A DNA stretch of 64,000 nt from Owenia fusiformis (lineage: Eukaryota > Annelida > Polychaeta > Sabellida > Oweniidae). Made by a program: the position numbers and the translations under genes. The notes beneath the pieces are model-generated. The model ran no database searches and was not told the DNA's origin. It was given only the letters and a program-made list of their open reading frames with translations. Location: contig CAIIXF020000002.1 in NCBI GenBank assembly GCA_903813345.2, positions 8,207,555 to 8,271,554 of the forward strand, given 5' to 3'. Shown in pieces: positions 1 to 13,400 of this stretch (the first letter of the stretch is position 1; every line of letters starts with the position of its first letter).

Positions 1-430
1 TAAGAGGTACACTCATACCCTTTATAATTTCCATTCATCAATGAAGGAATTATTTTTTGAAGATTGTTCATTTCATGAAACATTGGTGTACTAACATAGC
101 ACTAATGACTAGCACTGTATTTTGTATGCCCGTGTTGCTAGTAAATTGCGTAATGTTTTAATGAGGTTCTTCTCCATGTTTCACTTAATAGAACAATCCC
201 TGCAGTTCTCATTGAATGCCCATGTGTTTTCAACAAAGAAAGCTCATTCAGGCGCACTAACACTAAAACAATTATTATGAAAGACATCACGGTTTATTGC
301 AATCAAACTAAATGTAGTTCACCAGCATCAAACCAGCGACACGCACGAGCAGCGGACAAGGTTTCCACAGCGTAATTAACGGTCTAAGTGCGCTTGGATG
401 AACTGCTTTTGCAAAAACGCAGCCTTATGT

Positions 431-560
431 CTGGGTCACATTTGCTCCGACTCATCGGCCGGCGCCCGGCCGATTGAGTATTCTGTTCAAAACTGAATAC
501 AATTGTGAACAGGATACTCAATCGGCCGGGCGCCGGCTGAATCGGAGCAAATGTGACCAG
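431..560. repeat. GC-rich 125-bp hairpin (MITE-like)
   Basis: Near-perfect inverted repeat. The left arm starts GGTCACATTTGCTCCGA and contains CGGCCGGCGCCCGGCCG; the right arm is its complement and ends TCGGAGCAAATGTGACC. The loop is only about 20 bases and the arms are unusually GC-rich for this window. The GTCACATTTG tip recurs in the element at 4586-5390 and near 40260-40275. Bases 1-430 hold nothing else I can support. Confidence 0.75.
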
Positions 561-786
561 GCATTCGAGATACCATATTTTCAGCGGAGACATGCTCTGA
601 TTCCAAATCACTCGACAATAAAAGTTTGAAAACCTGTCTTTTTTAAACCAAATAAGCAACTCGATTCATCATACCTGACAACATTATGTCAATACATTTA
701 GAACACATGTCCGATTAAAGCAGTCTAGAAATGACTTACATAATTGCTACGACAGAAATCCCATTCCAAAATTGCATTTTGAACCT

Positions 787-792
787 TTTATT
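787..792 (-). terminator. Candidate polyadenylation signal of the WSC/F5-8C gene
   Basis: AATAAA on the minus strand, about 255 bases past the TGA at 1048. It is the first canonical hexamer seen downstream of the stop. Weak evidence by itself in AT-rich DNA. Confidence 0.4.
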
Positions 793-1047
793 TAACAATT
801 TCGCAAATGAGCATACCTGGCCGAAAAACGAAATTACTCCAAATCTCAAAAATCATAGATACAATATAAGTACACCTCTGTATCTACACGACATAAATCT
901 CAAATATTTCTTCATTATTAAGAAAATCATTCCAACATTAGAGGGTAACGTTTTTCTGGTCACCTCCTGTACCCCCCCCCACCCTACTCGCAGTTCTCTA
1001 ATAACCTTGCTGCCGATAACGAGCACAGGAGGAAATGGGCGTTACTT

Positions 1048-1478
1048 TCAAGAATCAGGTCCAGCTAGTAGTTCAATCTCACATAGCTTGTACATAGATG
1101 AGGTTGATACCACAATCATAGCAGCATATAGAGAACCTTCTCCTTCATCGGCTGTACATGTCCATGCAAACTCTCCAGTACCCGGGTAATCAGGTCCGGT
1201 ACAGCGCAGCATTCTTGCAGATGCAATATCAGTTGTTGTGTCACTCGTACTATACACATGAAAATCATCGGCAGCTCCACCATTTGTTGTGATCACAAGT
1301 TTGAATTGAGTCAAACCAATTGCATTTGTAAGGAAAACAAATCTCCCCCTAGGAACATTCTGAACCTCGAAGGAACAAGGTGATTTTTCCATGTCTGTCA
1401 GGGTATGGATGAGTGATCTAATTTCGCCAGGAAACGTTTCATCCATGATTGGTGACGATGAACCCACAAGATTCCGTC
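1048..1478 (-). CDS. Exon 18: C-terminal Cys-containing domain and stop
   Basis: Acceptor ataattttag at 1479-1488; phase 1. It encodes GRNLVGSSSPIMDETFPGEI, then DFHVYSTSDTTTDIASARML, RCTGPDYPGTGEFAWTCTADE and a final KLCEIELLAGPDS before TGA at 1050-1048. The three Cys (RC, TC, LCEIEL) and the last beta strand LCEIELLAG resemble the C-terminal end of fucolectin/discoidin-like modules in invertebrate secreted proteins. No donor fits before the stop, so this is taken as the terminal exon. The end of the intron just upstream carries repeat DNA. Confidence 0.78.
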
Positions 1479-4400
1479 CTAAAATTATGTAATGTTCATC
1501 ATTAGTGAATACTCTAAAAGGAAGAGGTGCGATAAGGGGCAAATATCCCCATGGTCAAAATGAAATGGTTTAGGAGTAAAATGAAGGATTATAATGTTAA
1601 ATAATACTTTGAAAAATATCTAGGCGTTTGGACACACATAGGCTGAGGTTAGGGTCATTTAGTTCAGCAAAGTTGTATTGATTTACTCGGGGATGTACAC
1701 CATTGGTTCAACTATGGGATATTATAATATCCCAGTGAGATGGCTCACTAATTTCCATTGGTTATCATAAAAAATACACTATGACCCGAACGGACTTCAA
1801 ACTAAAAAAAATCACAATTTGAAGCAAATGGCATATCACATCAGATGTGCAAATATGAAGTTTGGAGTTGATTCAGGTCATACGTTAAATTAAAAGATAT
1901 AGCCATTTTCATATTTTTCACCACAAACGGCTATAGAACAATAGTATACTTCAAAACAAGTTTTACACAAATATCATACAACGTTGTAAACCTAAGGATT
2001 ATACTATTATATTTCATTAATTAATAACATATGCGGATAAGATGGAGGGATGCGTAGGATACAAATGAATTTTGACAGATAATAACACCTGATTCAGCAT
2101 CTACGACTCTCCACTTCATGACTGAATATTGACCTTAAAAGTGGCTCATTCATCAAAACACTTAACCACATGGTGTGTACCAAATTTAGCGTGGCAGTTG
2201 AACGCGCAGGGAAAGGTACACCCCCCTCCTTAAGTTTGGCAACCTTAGCTCTCCCAATGAACTACGTGTTAAAGACTCTTTACCTTGGAATTTTTATTTA
2301 CTTAACCTGCAATGAAAATACTAATACTATTGATGGAAACGTAATTTGACTTTATTTCCAATACCTCCAAATTTTCTAAATTTTTCCTCATTTTTTACAA
2401 TAGGTCACAATTTGATGATTTTGATGAATTTTTGAAAATCGACATTCCCATGTTAACCAACGGGAAATGGTAGGTTTGTCGCAAGTCATATCACAGAATA
2501 TCCATCCATCCGAGTCATTGCAAAAAATACAAATTAGGTAGGCAATTGAATTTGCTAACTTTATTTAACAAAAAATTGACACGTTTCTTCAGGTTCAACA
2601 ATGTTATAGGTCTTTAAAGTCGAAATTGTTTTTCAAAAAAACTCTCCAATTGAAATAACACAGGAGGCGAAAAATGATTTTCAAAAATGACTTTGAAGCT
2701 CGGTGACTTTAGTATTCATCAAGTAAACTAACAATACAAAATAGTTAGACAATTCAATTTTCTATACACAATATTTTTGCTGAATCTTTTACTGAAAAGA
2801 TATCCTGATTTCTGATTTTCCCGGAACCCACCATTCCCTATTGGTTTACATGGGAATGACGATTTTAAAAAAAATCATCAAATTGATCATCAATTTTTGA
2901 CCTATTGTAATTGAGGGAAAAAATTGGGAAAATTTGGAAGAATTGAAAATAAAGCCAAATTAAGTTTGCATTAATATTAAAAGTTATTTAATTGCAGGTT
3001 AAGTAGATAAAAATTCAAACGTAAAGTTAAGAGGCTTTAACACGTATTTCAATGGGGGAGCTAAGGTTGCCAAACTTATGGAGGGGTGTGTACAACACGA
3101 GGTTGATGAAATTTGTGCAAACTGAAGTTTAAATCGTTTCAGAAAGATCTGGTCTAGTATTTAGATATTTTTATACAACATCTTAAACTTGAACTTGACA
3201 GTGCATTTCTTAGTTAAACCTACACAAACTCCGAATGTAGTATAAGGTATAACGCGTGGTATCGGTACAACACAAAGAATTTGAATTTTCAGCAATAATA
3301 AATAAATCAAGACATAAATGGATCTCCTTAATATTGCTTCAAATGTTGCTTCCCTATATTGTGCTACAGATTCGCCATATTTCAGAGTCATACCATTGAC
3401 TATACACATAAATGTAGTATTTTCATTTTGGAATATCAGGTGAATCTATATTTTTCATGGGGAGGCGATAATATAATCTGCAACGAGTCCTTTAGATATC
3501 TTGCCTTTGGTCTTTCCGGGTTTGATACATTTCCTTTGGCATATGAATAACAAAACAAAACAAGTATCATGTACGCTATATATTTCATAAGATGTGAGTT
3601 TATACCTGTAAAAATTTGAATCTCCGACATCCCTGTTGTTAAAGTCGTCCCTTCATTAAGCCACATTTGCTTGACTGTAAATTTAACCGATTTTACTAAT
3701 CGAGTATGAGTCAAGGGAATTGTCGTCCATCGGAAACTTCTACAGTCTTCTATATCTTTGTACATGTAAACTTGTGAACCGACCTGTAAGAACAATGTTT
3801 TAAAATTAACATTTGAAATAATTTGTATAACTCATGCATTATTAAGCATTTTAGCTAATATATAATTTTGGCAAAATTATTTGCTCAGATTCAGTGAATT
3901 TTTTTACCTATTTTCAACAATACAGTTTAAAGATTGCCTTTCAAATTCTGTATATTCCCTTTGCTTACATATTTGTTCAAAAGGACAGAAAACATGTTGA
4001 AATTGTGTGTGAATGTTAAAATGACCCGCTTTCCTGCTTGTAGTTGATGTATATTCACTCTTATTTTAGCGGTTTGCTTTGTATTATAAAGGTTTAAGCC
4101 AAAAAAACGATGATTTGTGTTATGCAAATCGTGCCGAATCCTTAAATACAAGACTGTTGTTGGTGATGTTTTGTGTTTAACTAAATTTTACATTATTTTC
4201 TTACCGACGATTCCCATATCAGACTTGGCATCGCATTGAAGAATTTGACGACTACACTCCGATGCTCGCTATTCATTTCGCACCGGTTGGCGTATTTCAC
4301 AACATGAACCCAATGCTCTGCTTCTAACGTTATCGAAACCCATTGGTCCTCCCAAGTATTAAGAGCAAAGCCGAAGTATTTAACTAGAGTCCCGTCAATT

Positions 4401-7400
4401 GTATTTTCTACCGCCATATCAACGTTAAATTCAGATGATGAAGTTGCAGTGCCAGACAAAGCAGCCTGGTTAGTCAAATGGCCAAAATCTGCAAGAGCAT
4501 GTTTTTATTATTTTGAAAAATAATTGGTTTAATAATAATGTGTAGGGATTGATAACTGATGTATGTTTACTTGTTAAGGGATCCGTAACACCCCAGTCAC
4601 ATTTGTCGTACGGAGGTTGTGCGTCGACCGCAGATCAATTCAATCGGTGAATTTCTACGACGTACGGTGTATCCAGATTTTTACATTTTTACAGGCCGCA
4701 GGGTAGCCGTAGAAATAACTCGGAGTTATAACACCCCAGTCACATTTCCTACGGCGACCTTGCGGTCTATCATTTCTGAGGTCAGTAATATTTCTACGCT
4801 CGCCGTGGAATTTCTGCGGTCGGATACTTTTGCAGTCACTTTTTCTATGGCAGCCGCACGGCGAGTTTTGAATTTCTGTTGATTAACGTTAATTCTTCTT
4901 TTTATTTTATATACATCAGTACAAATTATAAATGTTGTTTGTAGTGTTAGGATATAGTATCAAATAAAAAGTGCAAGTGAAATATAAGTTGCTGTGGTAT
5001 CAGTTACCTTACATCAAACAGTATACGTATTGTGTTGTGTTTACAGCAAATATATGACCGAATACATAGAAAATGTTTCCAAAGGTACATTACCCATCAA
5101 ACCCTACAGAAGACGCGAGTCAACGGCAATCCCGACGTGCGGCCACAGTTGGACTTTTCTGCGGTCCGACAACGGCCTGTTGATTTCTACAGGGACCGCA
5201 GAAATGAACAAATATTTTAACTCCGAGTTATAATTTCTACAGCCACCCTGCGGCCTGTGAAAAACTGGATACGCCGTATGGAGACTGCAAGGCGAGCATA
5301 GTTTTTCTACGCTCTCCGCAGAAATTCACTGATTTAATTGATCTGCGGTCGACGCACGGCCGCCGAACAACATATGTGACTGGGATGTAATATTTGTTCA
5401 TTTCTGGGGTCGCCGTAAACATTTATATATTATTTTTGTGATTTGTTGAAAATACACTTCTTAAAGATTGATATTATATAAAAAATGATTATGGAATTCC
5501 ATTGCGTTTTCAATAAAATTCTAAGTCCTTTTAGGTACACTAATGGGTACGGATCCTTCGATGTGATGTGCTTTTGATATGTTCCATTTATGTTCTGTAT
5601 ACAACGTGTACTAGCTAAGGAGAGAAGGGGAGGGGGCTCCCTTACTAGATCTAGTAAGACTATCTGTCTATGACTTTTGAAATATCATCACTCAATTTGA
5701 AAAACCAACGGGAATCATGCGTTTCATGTAAACTAAATTGCAGGAGATAATATACGAGGGTTGTCCCAGAAGTAATGCACTATATGTTCTATCCAACAAC
5801 AGATAATGTGGGTATTTGAACTAATTAAAGGTTTAAACTTTTAATATTATTTTTTCAATCCAATAGTTTATTAACAATAGTTTCGTCATCTTTCTAGTAA
5901 ATTCTAGTTAAAAGAAAATCAAAATCAAAATCATTCACAGTTTTCTCTTTACGACAAGTCAAAGTGTTATGAACTGATATACTTACCAGCAATTATATCC
6001 AGTTCCACTATTCCGAATGATTCCATTGATTTCAGATATGCATCAACGAATATAATTTTCACCCAATTGGAAAGGACGGGTGAATCGAATCTCACTGCTT
6101 CCCGGCTATGTTGGTCATCGGGCTTCATATCGAACAAACCAATCTATATGAAATATTGAAATGATAATTTAGTTTCTAGATTAATGCAAAATATATATAT
6201 GTAACTATTTATGAATAACCTCATGAAAATATACAAAATAATCTTATTTCAAGTGACATTACCTCTTTGGACGAACCATCGCTGAAATCCATTTTGACTT
6301 TACTCGCCTGCGTCAAGAGACTTTCACGATTCTGTATCAAACTGACTTCTTTTACCCAGTATGGCCTTGCCAACGTGACGTTGACCCATGCACCAACATT
6401 TTCAGGCTTAACTACAAATCCACTGAATATATAAACCCTGTGACCCATTTCGATTAAAGCTCGATCTGGTGTAAAAGGGTTGTAAAAGATCGTTCACAAA
6501 ATGGAATCTTATGTCAGATGGAGGCAATATCAATATTATTAAGGCTGGTAATGTTACAGATGTGATGCAATAATTAACATCGATTAATTGCAGTATGTGT
6601 AGTTAAAATATATGATGTTGCAAATATTTAAATTATAATATGATTATTTTTTAAAACAAAGTAGGGGTATGTTAGACAGCATCTAACTCTACTTTTGGCC
6701 TCACGTCATATTTTGTCCAATTGCATTGTAATGTATATTTTTCTATATATTGACTACGATTAAGATACAACTTGCAAGTAGCAAACTTCTAGGGGAAGTA
6801 TATCATGTGACACACCACATCTAATAATTAAAGTGCGTGTCCAACGTTAATATTTTACTCTAGACGTTACCCAATGGGCAGCCGATAACATCAAATCTCA
6901 GCGTGTTGTGTTGATGGCGGGTTTGAGGATTGATACGTACGTATCTGGTTACCACAGGTGGATCTAGCATATTTGTCACCTCAGTATCCGGATCTGAATT
7001 ACCTTGTAGCGTCTAAATAAAAATGTTACCAAAGACATTTATTTAACCTCATAGATTCGCTTTCTTAATAGTAGTAAGTGTAAACGAAATAATTCAACAG
7101 CATTTTAAAAACCATCGGACAAATTATTTAAAAATGATCTGACATATTTAATGACATTTCATTTGGTTGTCATACGAACATCGTCCAAATGTAAAGTAAG
7201 TTGGGGACTTTAACAATATGCCACCACTTCTGAATCGCCTAATTTCCGACACTAAAAACAGCATCTTCAGCGGTAGCGAATCCCATCGAACAAAACGTGT
7301 TTTTATAAAAAAAGACACTGAATCTGGAACATATTTTTGTTCCTAGGCATCAGCATATGAAGTTTAGACAAAATCCGTCCGCCGGTATTTGAGTTATCAA

Positions 7401-10400
7401 AGATTAATTTGATTACGAAAATGGCAGCTATCATGAAAATGTATTTTTGGCCAGACCTCCTTTGTGTCTAGGCATCAGCATATAAATTAGATTATTTCAC
7501 GAAAAATGGCGGCCATTTTGAAATTCAGCTAGAATCAGAGCTTCAGATTCAGAGCTCCTGTGTCCCTATTTGCATCAGTATCAGGTGGAGATTTGTCAAA
7601 AGTACAAAGTTGGCATTCGGTCACGTGATGTCGTTGTGACAGATAAGGCTAGGGCCATATAGGAATTCAACTTAGTGCCCGCCATTTTCAATGTTGTGTA
7701 ATAGCTTTATATAAATTAAGATGTGTAAGGTAACTAAGGGGAAGTCCATAATACTATGTAATTCCAAATAATTATGGGGGCAACTTTCTTCTTCTGCATC
7801 AGAATATAAAAGTTGAAATGAATCCTTCAGCGGGTTTTTGAGAGGTCAAATATTACATTCTTACGAAAATTAGCGTCATACTGAAATTCAGTAAAATCTA
7901 CTAGTCAGCACTGTTCCTTTGTCCCTAAGAAGCAGATTATAAAAGTTGAACCATTTTGAATTGAGTGGCCAATATGAAACGCTCCTTCTCGGGTAGAGGT
8001 CCTATACCTATATTGCATAAGCCTTGAAATTCAATTTAATCATTTGAGCAGTATTTGAGTTATCACCCGGACAGACGAACGAACGGAGGGACAGATTCTC
8101 TATAATACCCTCTGACTTCGTTCGGTGGGACAACATAACGGTGGGATAACAAGTATCGGTATAATAATGTAGGTCTTTGAGACCAGAATGATTCGAACAA
8201 TGAAAAGATCAGCATTACTATAGACCCTTTCCTTAATTCAAAAATAAGCATATTCAAAGTTATCTACTCCTCCCCCATCCAATCAAAGGTTGCTTTGCTA
8301 TAGTTTTGCTTACCATATGATACCTATGTAAGTTGCCTATACTGATGCCATAAAACATATTGTATGATGTGACCCATTGCGTCGCTTGATTTCTCCCTTG
8401 AGTCACAATTCCTCTCACTAACATAACCTCATCAAGGTCAACCTGTATCCACTGTTCGTCATCGTTAGTAGGAGCGACCCAGCCTCCAGCTGACCTTTAA
8501 AATAAAAATTAAGGGTCGTTCAAAAAGTTTTGCACAAGCTGCATCCAACTATAACAATAACGAGCGAACCTTACTCAGGGGTGGATCTGGGAACTAATAA
8601 GGGGGGGGGCAAATTTCATGTCAGAGAAAAAAGATTTTGGGCCCATAAAACCCAAAAGTGGGCCCTAATTTTAAAATGATACCCCAACCAATAAACGTTT
8701 CTGCAAAATGAGCAAAAGTGATCTCACATGCTACTTGAATTTCAACCTTTATCCGCAGAACGAACCCCCTTTCTGGATATAATGAGAGAATAAGGTCTGA
8801 CTGACACAACATGCATAAACCAGCAGATGTTGAATTTCATTTTTGACGAGGGGCAGATCTTAAACTGCGAGGGGCGTGTTTATAAAATATATAATATGCG
8901 ACCGAAAGCTGAAGATATGGTAATGTATTCACACATAGCTATAGCTAGGCAAGGTGTGTCGGATTCCAGCCAATCCGAACAGAGTATTCACATAATGAAC
9001 AGTCTGTGAAATATCAATAACACATGCAAGGTCGCTAGCTAAACAGTTGTCATGCTGATGAATGGACTTTTCACATTTTCACATTGGATTTGATGACATG
9101 CCAACTTGACCCTTGCAAAAAATTCATTGAAAATGTGTTCTTCTAGTGATTTCGTCTTGGGCTTAAATTCTTTTCACACATGGTAATTTTTTTTATAAAA
9201 TCATCTAAAAGGAACGAAATCACTAAAAGAACACATTTCAATGAATTTCTTTGCAATGGTCAAATTTAAGTTGACAGTTTATGTAAGTTAGTTTAGCATG
9301 TTTAGTTATCTTTTACAAAATGATATGGACCATAGCAACACCACCATGGTTACTATAGCAACCCTAAAATGTTAAGTAGTAGACGTATATACATGAAACT
9401 TTCACAGTGTAAGAGAATAAGATATAGGCACATACATATAAACTATGAATAAGATTGGTCAATTATTTTCACAATTATATATATTTGTGCAAAATTTCTT
9501 GAACAACCCTTGTATATTCATATGTTGCGGATTATCTTTTGGCACAAAGTAAGACAATGCAATCTAGCTTGTAGAAATGCTATCGGTTTGGAATTTGATT
9601 TTTAAATGTAGCTGTAATTCCTGCATTTAGACCATCGCGTTTGTTATATTGACGTAAGTCGCCAAAGTAAAATACATTGTTACGGACTTTCGTCAATGTA
9701 ACAAAAGCGAGGGGCTAAATATATGAATTGCAACTTACTTCATTTACGAAACAAATTCCAACTAGAAGACACTTATTAATACTAGACTATATTTTCTAGC
9801 TTATTTTCTGCCAAATTATAATCTGCAACTTGACTTATACTCTAGTTTAAATCGAGAAAACAAAAAACTCGTATCCAGGAAGTTCATCCATTTTGTTACA
9901 TTGACGTTCCGTCAAAGAAAATAGTTGTGGAACAGTGCAAATGCAATGCTCGGTATACAAATCATCTGCTAAAGGAGATTCCAAATGCCATCAAAGCAGT
10001 GGGATTATTGCCCTAGGTTTTTAGGAAAAAGTCGACCTTACTGACTTACTGGAATGTATCTAGTCTTGAATACGAAGCCCTGTAGTTCGCACCATATTCA
10101 CTTGATGCAGTTAAAGATGAGTCATTAATATGGTAGACACGACCAGATATCAGCTGTTCAGTACACACAACTTGATTTGCTGCAATTAAATAGTCATTCA
10201 TTAGAATCTAATTTCTAAACGTCCATTTGCAATAGTAGACTTTTGTAACTGTTGCGATGGTAGAAAATGTATCGCTATACACTCTTATCTTGAAAGAAAA
10301 TAAAATCCGTATAGTATTAAAATTATTGAAGTTGATATTCAAGTTTTAGTTTATTTATAACTTATAAATTTCTAAATAGAATTACCCTGTGTATGCATTC

Positions 10401-13400
10401 AAGTTTCGTATATTAAACATCACTTTTAAAAAGGACATTCTTCTCCTGATATAACAGCTATAATTTAATATATGGTATTATATACTTTCTATATTTGGCA
10501 ACATATAGAAATGTTTTAATATGGTCAATACATGGCGTTCATAAAGTTCTTGCAAAAGTACTCTAAAATTTTGGTATCTCAGTCAATCTGGCTGAAATTT
10601 TCACTCAGTATACCTACACTATGCATACATTGAGATCCTAAGTTATAATGAATAGGTCCTTGGGGAAAAAAGTTACGGTTGTTAAAGTCACATGAGCCAG
10701 GGATAGGCGGAGCAGGCAAAAAAGGTTCTGTTTTGTTTGGATGTTCAAAATGTTTTTACTTGTCCTATTTACTTTAATAACAGTATCTCAAGAGTATATT
10801 GTATTGTATTGTCCATCGTGGTCTATACACCTCTGCTGTCTTACTTACCATTCCTCAAATATATGGAGGAACCCTTTTGGAAAATCTATTGCGATTGATT
10901 TTTGTATGGATGACGTTTATCAACATCATCTGATCCTCACTGGATTTCGTTCTTGGACGGTCTGATTTAGCATTGTCCTTAGCATTTGTTCTACCATCAG
11001 TATAAATGTCTTAGTCCGTTTTGTAAATGGTTCTTTTGGCCATAGCCTACTTCCAAAACACCTTATGAATATCATCAAGTGTTTTTTTTTTGAATTTCCC
11101 AGTAAAACATACAACCCAATGCTACTGATTATTTGTAATCGCAAATCATCATCTTTTGCTGATTTTGCAGCCATTTCCACAAAAATGAAATTGACGCTGC
11201 CTTTCAAAAAGTCCGATGTCACCAACTTATATAGGTCACTATGGTACCATGAGTGGTATCATGAATCAAAGAAATTTCAACTATGATGTCATCATATAAT
11301 AGTGTTGACATGGCAACATGGGCTTGTTTTGTATTTTCAAGGACACTTTATAGTATGTTAAAGTGTCTCACATATTCGATCAAAACTTGCCATGCAAACA
11401 TGTTAGTCTACTTTAATGGCCCCCCTTGCTGTAACAAGGAACCCAAAACACATCAAAACGTAAACATAAACCAATTAGTCACTTCACTATGAAAGTGGGG
11501 TTGTTAGCAAATGTGTATTAGCAGAATACGCTGTGTGCATGGACTAACACAATATCAGTGGTCATTTACTGTGTCAACTTAGTAACCCCTGCATATTGTG
11601 CTCACTCAAGTATTGAATAAATTTTTTTATGATCTAAATGTTTGTGGATTATAAAAAAATGTGATATATTTTAGTTAGAAATACATTAATTAATATATTC
11701 ATTCAAACAGCACTAGAATGCGGGAAGAAAGAGCAATGGTGACAAAAATGCAGACAGAATTTTCCGCAAGGGTTTCAAACATTTCTGGACACAATCATAC
11801 ATGTACTTCATGTGTACTGTTATTTTTAGTGCTGTATTTATAGATATAATTTCACGTATTAAAATCATATTTACCAGCAATGATTCAAATTCGGAACCAC
11901 ATCCATATCACATTTTCTTCAATAACTCCAAACATGTGTAAACATTGACCATGTGCATATAAATCCAGATTTCACGAGCTCTTTCCTATTCGAGTACCAT
12001 ACACCCCTGCATGGATTTGAGTTGGATTCGCCTTTTATACGTGAGCCGATACACATCGCAAACGCTGATTGGATAAAGATTGAGAGAATCTTTAAAGTTA
12101 CCTCTAAACCATATTTTTTATCTACATTTTTCTTTTTTTCAATGCTGCTCCGCCTACCCCCGACTCGTGTTACTCTAGCAATCAAAAATGCCACAATCCA
12201 CAAAAATGCTGCCATCTTTTAAGATTTCACCCAGGAAGTTGTGTCATCGACTTTCAACTTTCATAACCTTGCCTATAACAGAATAGGAAAATAGCACAGA
12301 ATCACTTCTAGACAAGTGGTCCTTACTTTCTGTGCAAAAATATTTTCAGGGCTTGTCAATATACAATTAAAGAACTGATTTTTAAAAGAATTAAACAATT
12401 GCCAGCATTGAAACAAGTTAATATTAAGCTTGTTTTGTAATTCTTAATAGCTCCTTACCTGATGCTATATGAGGGTCGATGACATCACTTCCTGTGTTAA
12501 ATCTTAAAATATGGCGGCCAACTTGAATTAGCAATACAATTTAAGTGATAAATATTGACCATACGAAAACTTTTTTCTGTGATTTGCTGAACATGGAAAG
12601 TATATAATGGTTATAGCTAGAGTGTTAGTCTGGCCAAGAATATCTCTCCAAATGCTACATGTGATATCCAAGTTTAGTTGTTTAAAAAACAGTTTTGAGA
12701 TGGATAACTGGTTACCATATGAAACTATTTAACTATATAAAATCTGAGTATTCTGACTTAACAAAGTGGGCAAAATAAACCTCCATAATCATTTATTGGT
12801 ATTAACCATTTTTTGTTGTGTCTCTTATAATTATAGCATGTTATTTATAAACGGTCTGTCAGAGATGGTTCACATGGTAGGATGGCCAGTACCCTGTATA
12901 ACAAATGATCTACTTTTAGAAATACTGTAAGAAATACTGTAACTGATTCAGCATAAAAATGTGGTCTCGGAAATGCTATACCTGCACAGCTTTTAAATTA
13001 TTTGACTAATGAAAAAACAAATGCCCGAAATTAGCCACACGGTGGTTAACCTGAAGCCCACTTAGCTTATGTGACTGCTACTTTAGTACCATCATCTAAC
13101 AGAAGGAATGTTAAAGATGGTTCCAGTATGGTAGGGATAACTGAATTAAGTCATTGAAAGTGGGTCTATTTTGGGTCTATTTTTGAAAGAAAACCCTTGA
13201 TGTGGGTCCATTTTTACAGAAAAGGATCCCTAGATGTGGGCCTCATACCTATTGGACAGCCGATGACATCAAATCTCATGCTGCAATGGTTATTGCAGGT
13301 TTGAGGATTGATACGCACATATTTGGCTTCTAAAGGTGGATTAAGCTGGTTTGTAACCTTGGTATCATCATCGCTATTCCCTTGTAGAATCTAAACCATC

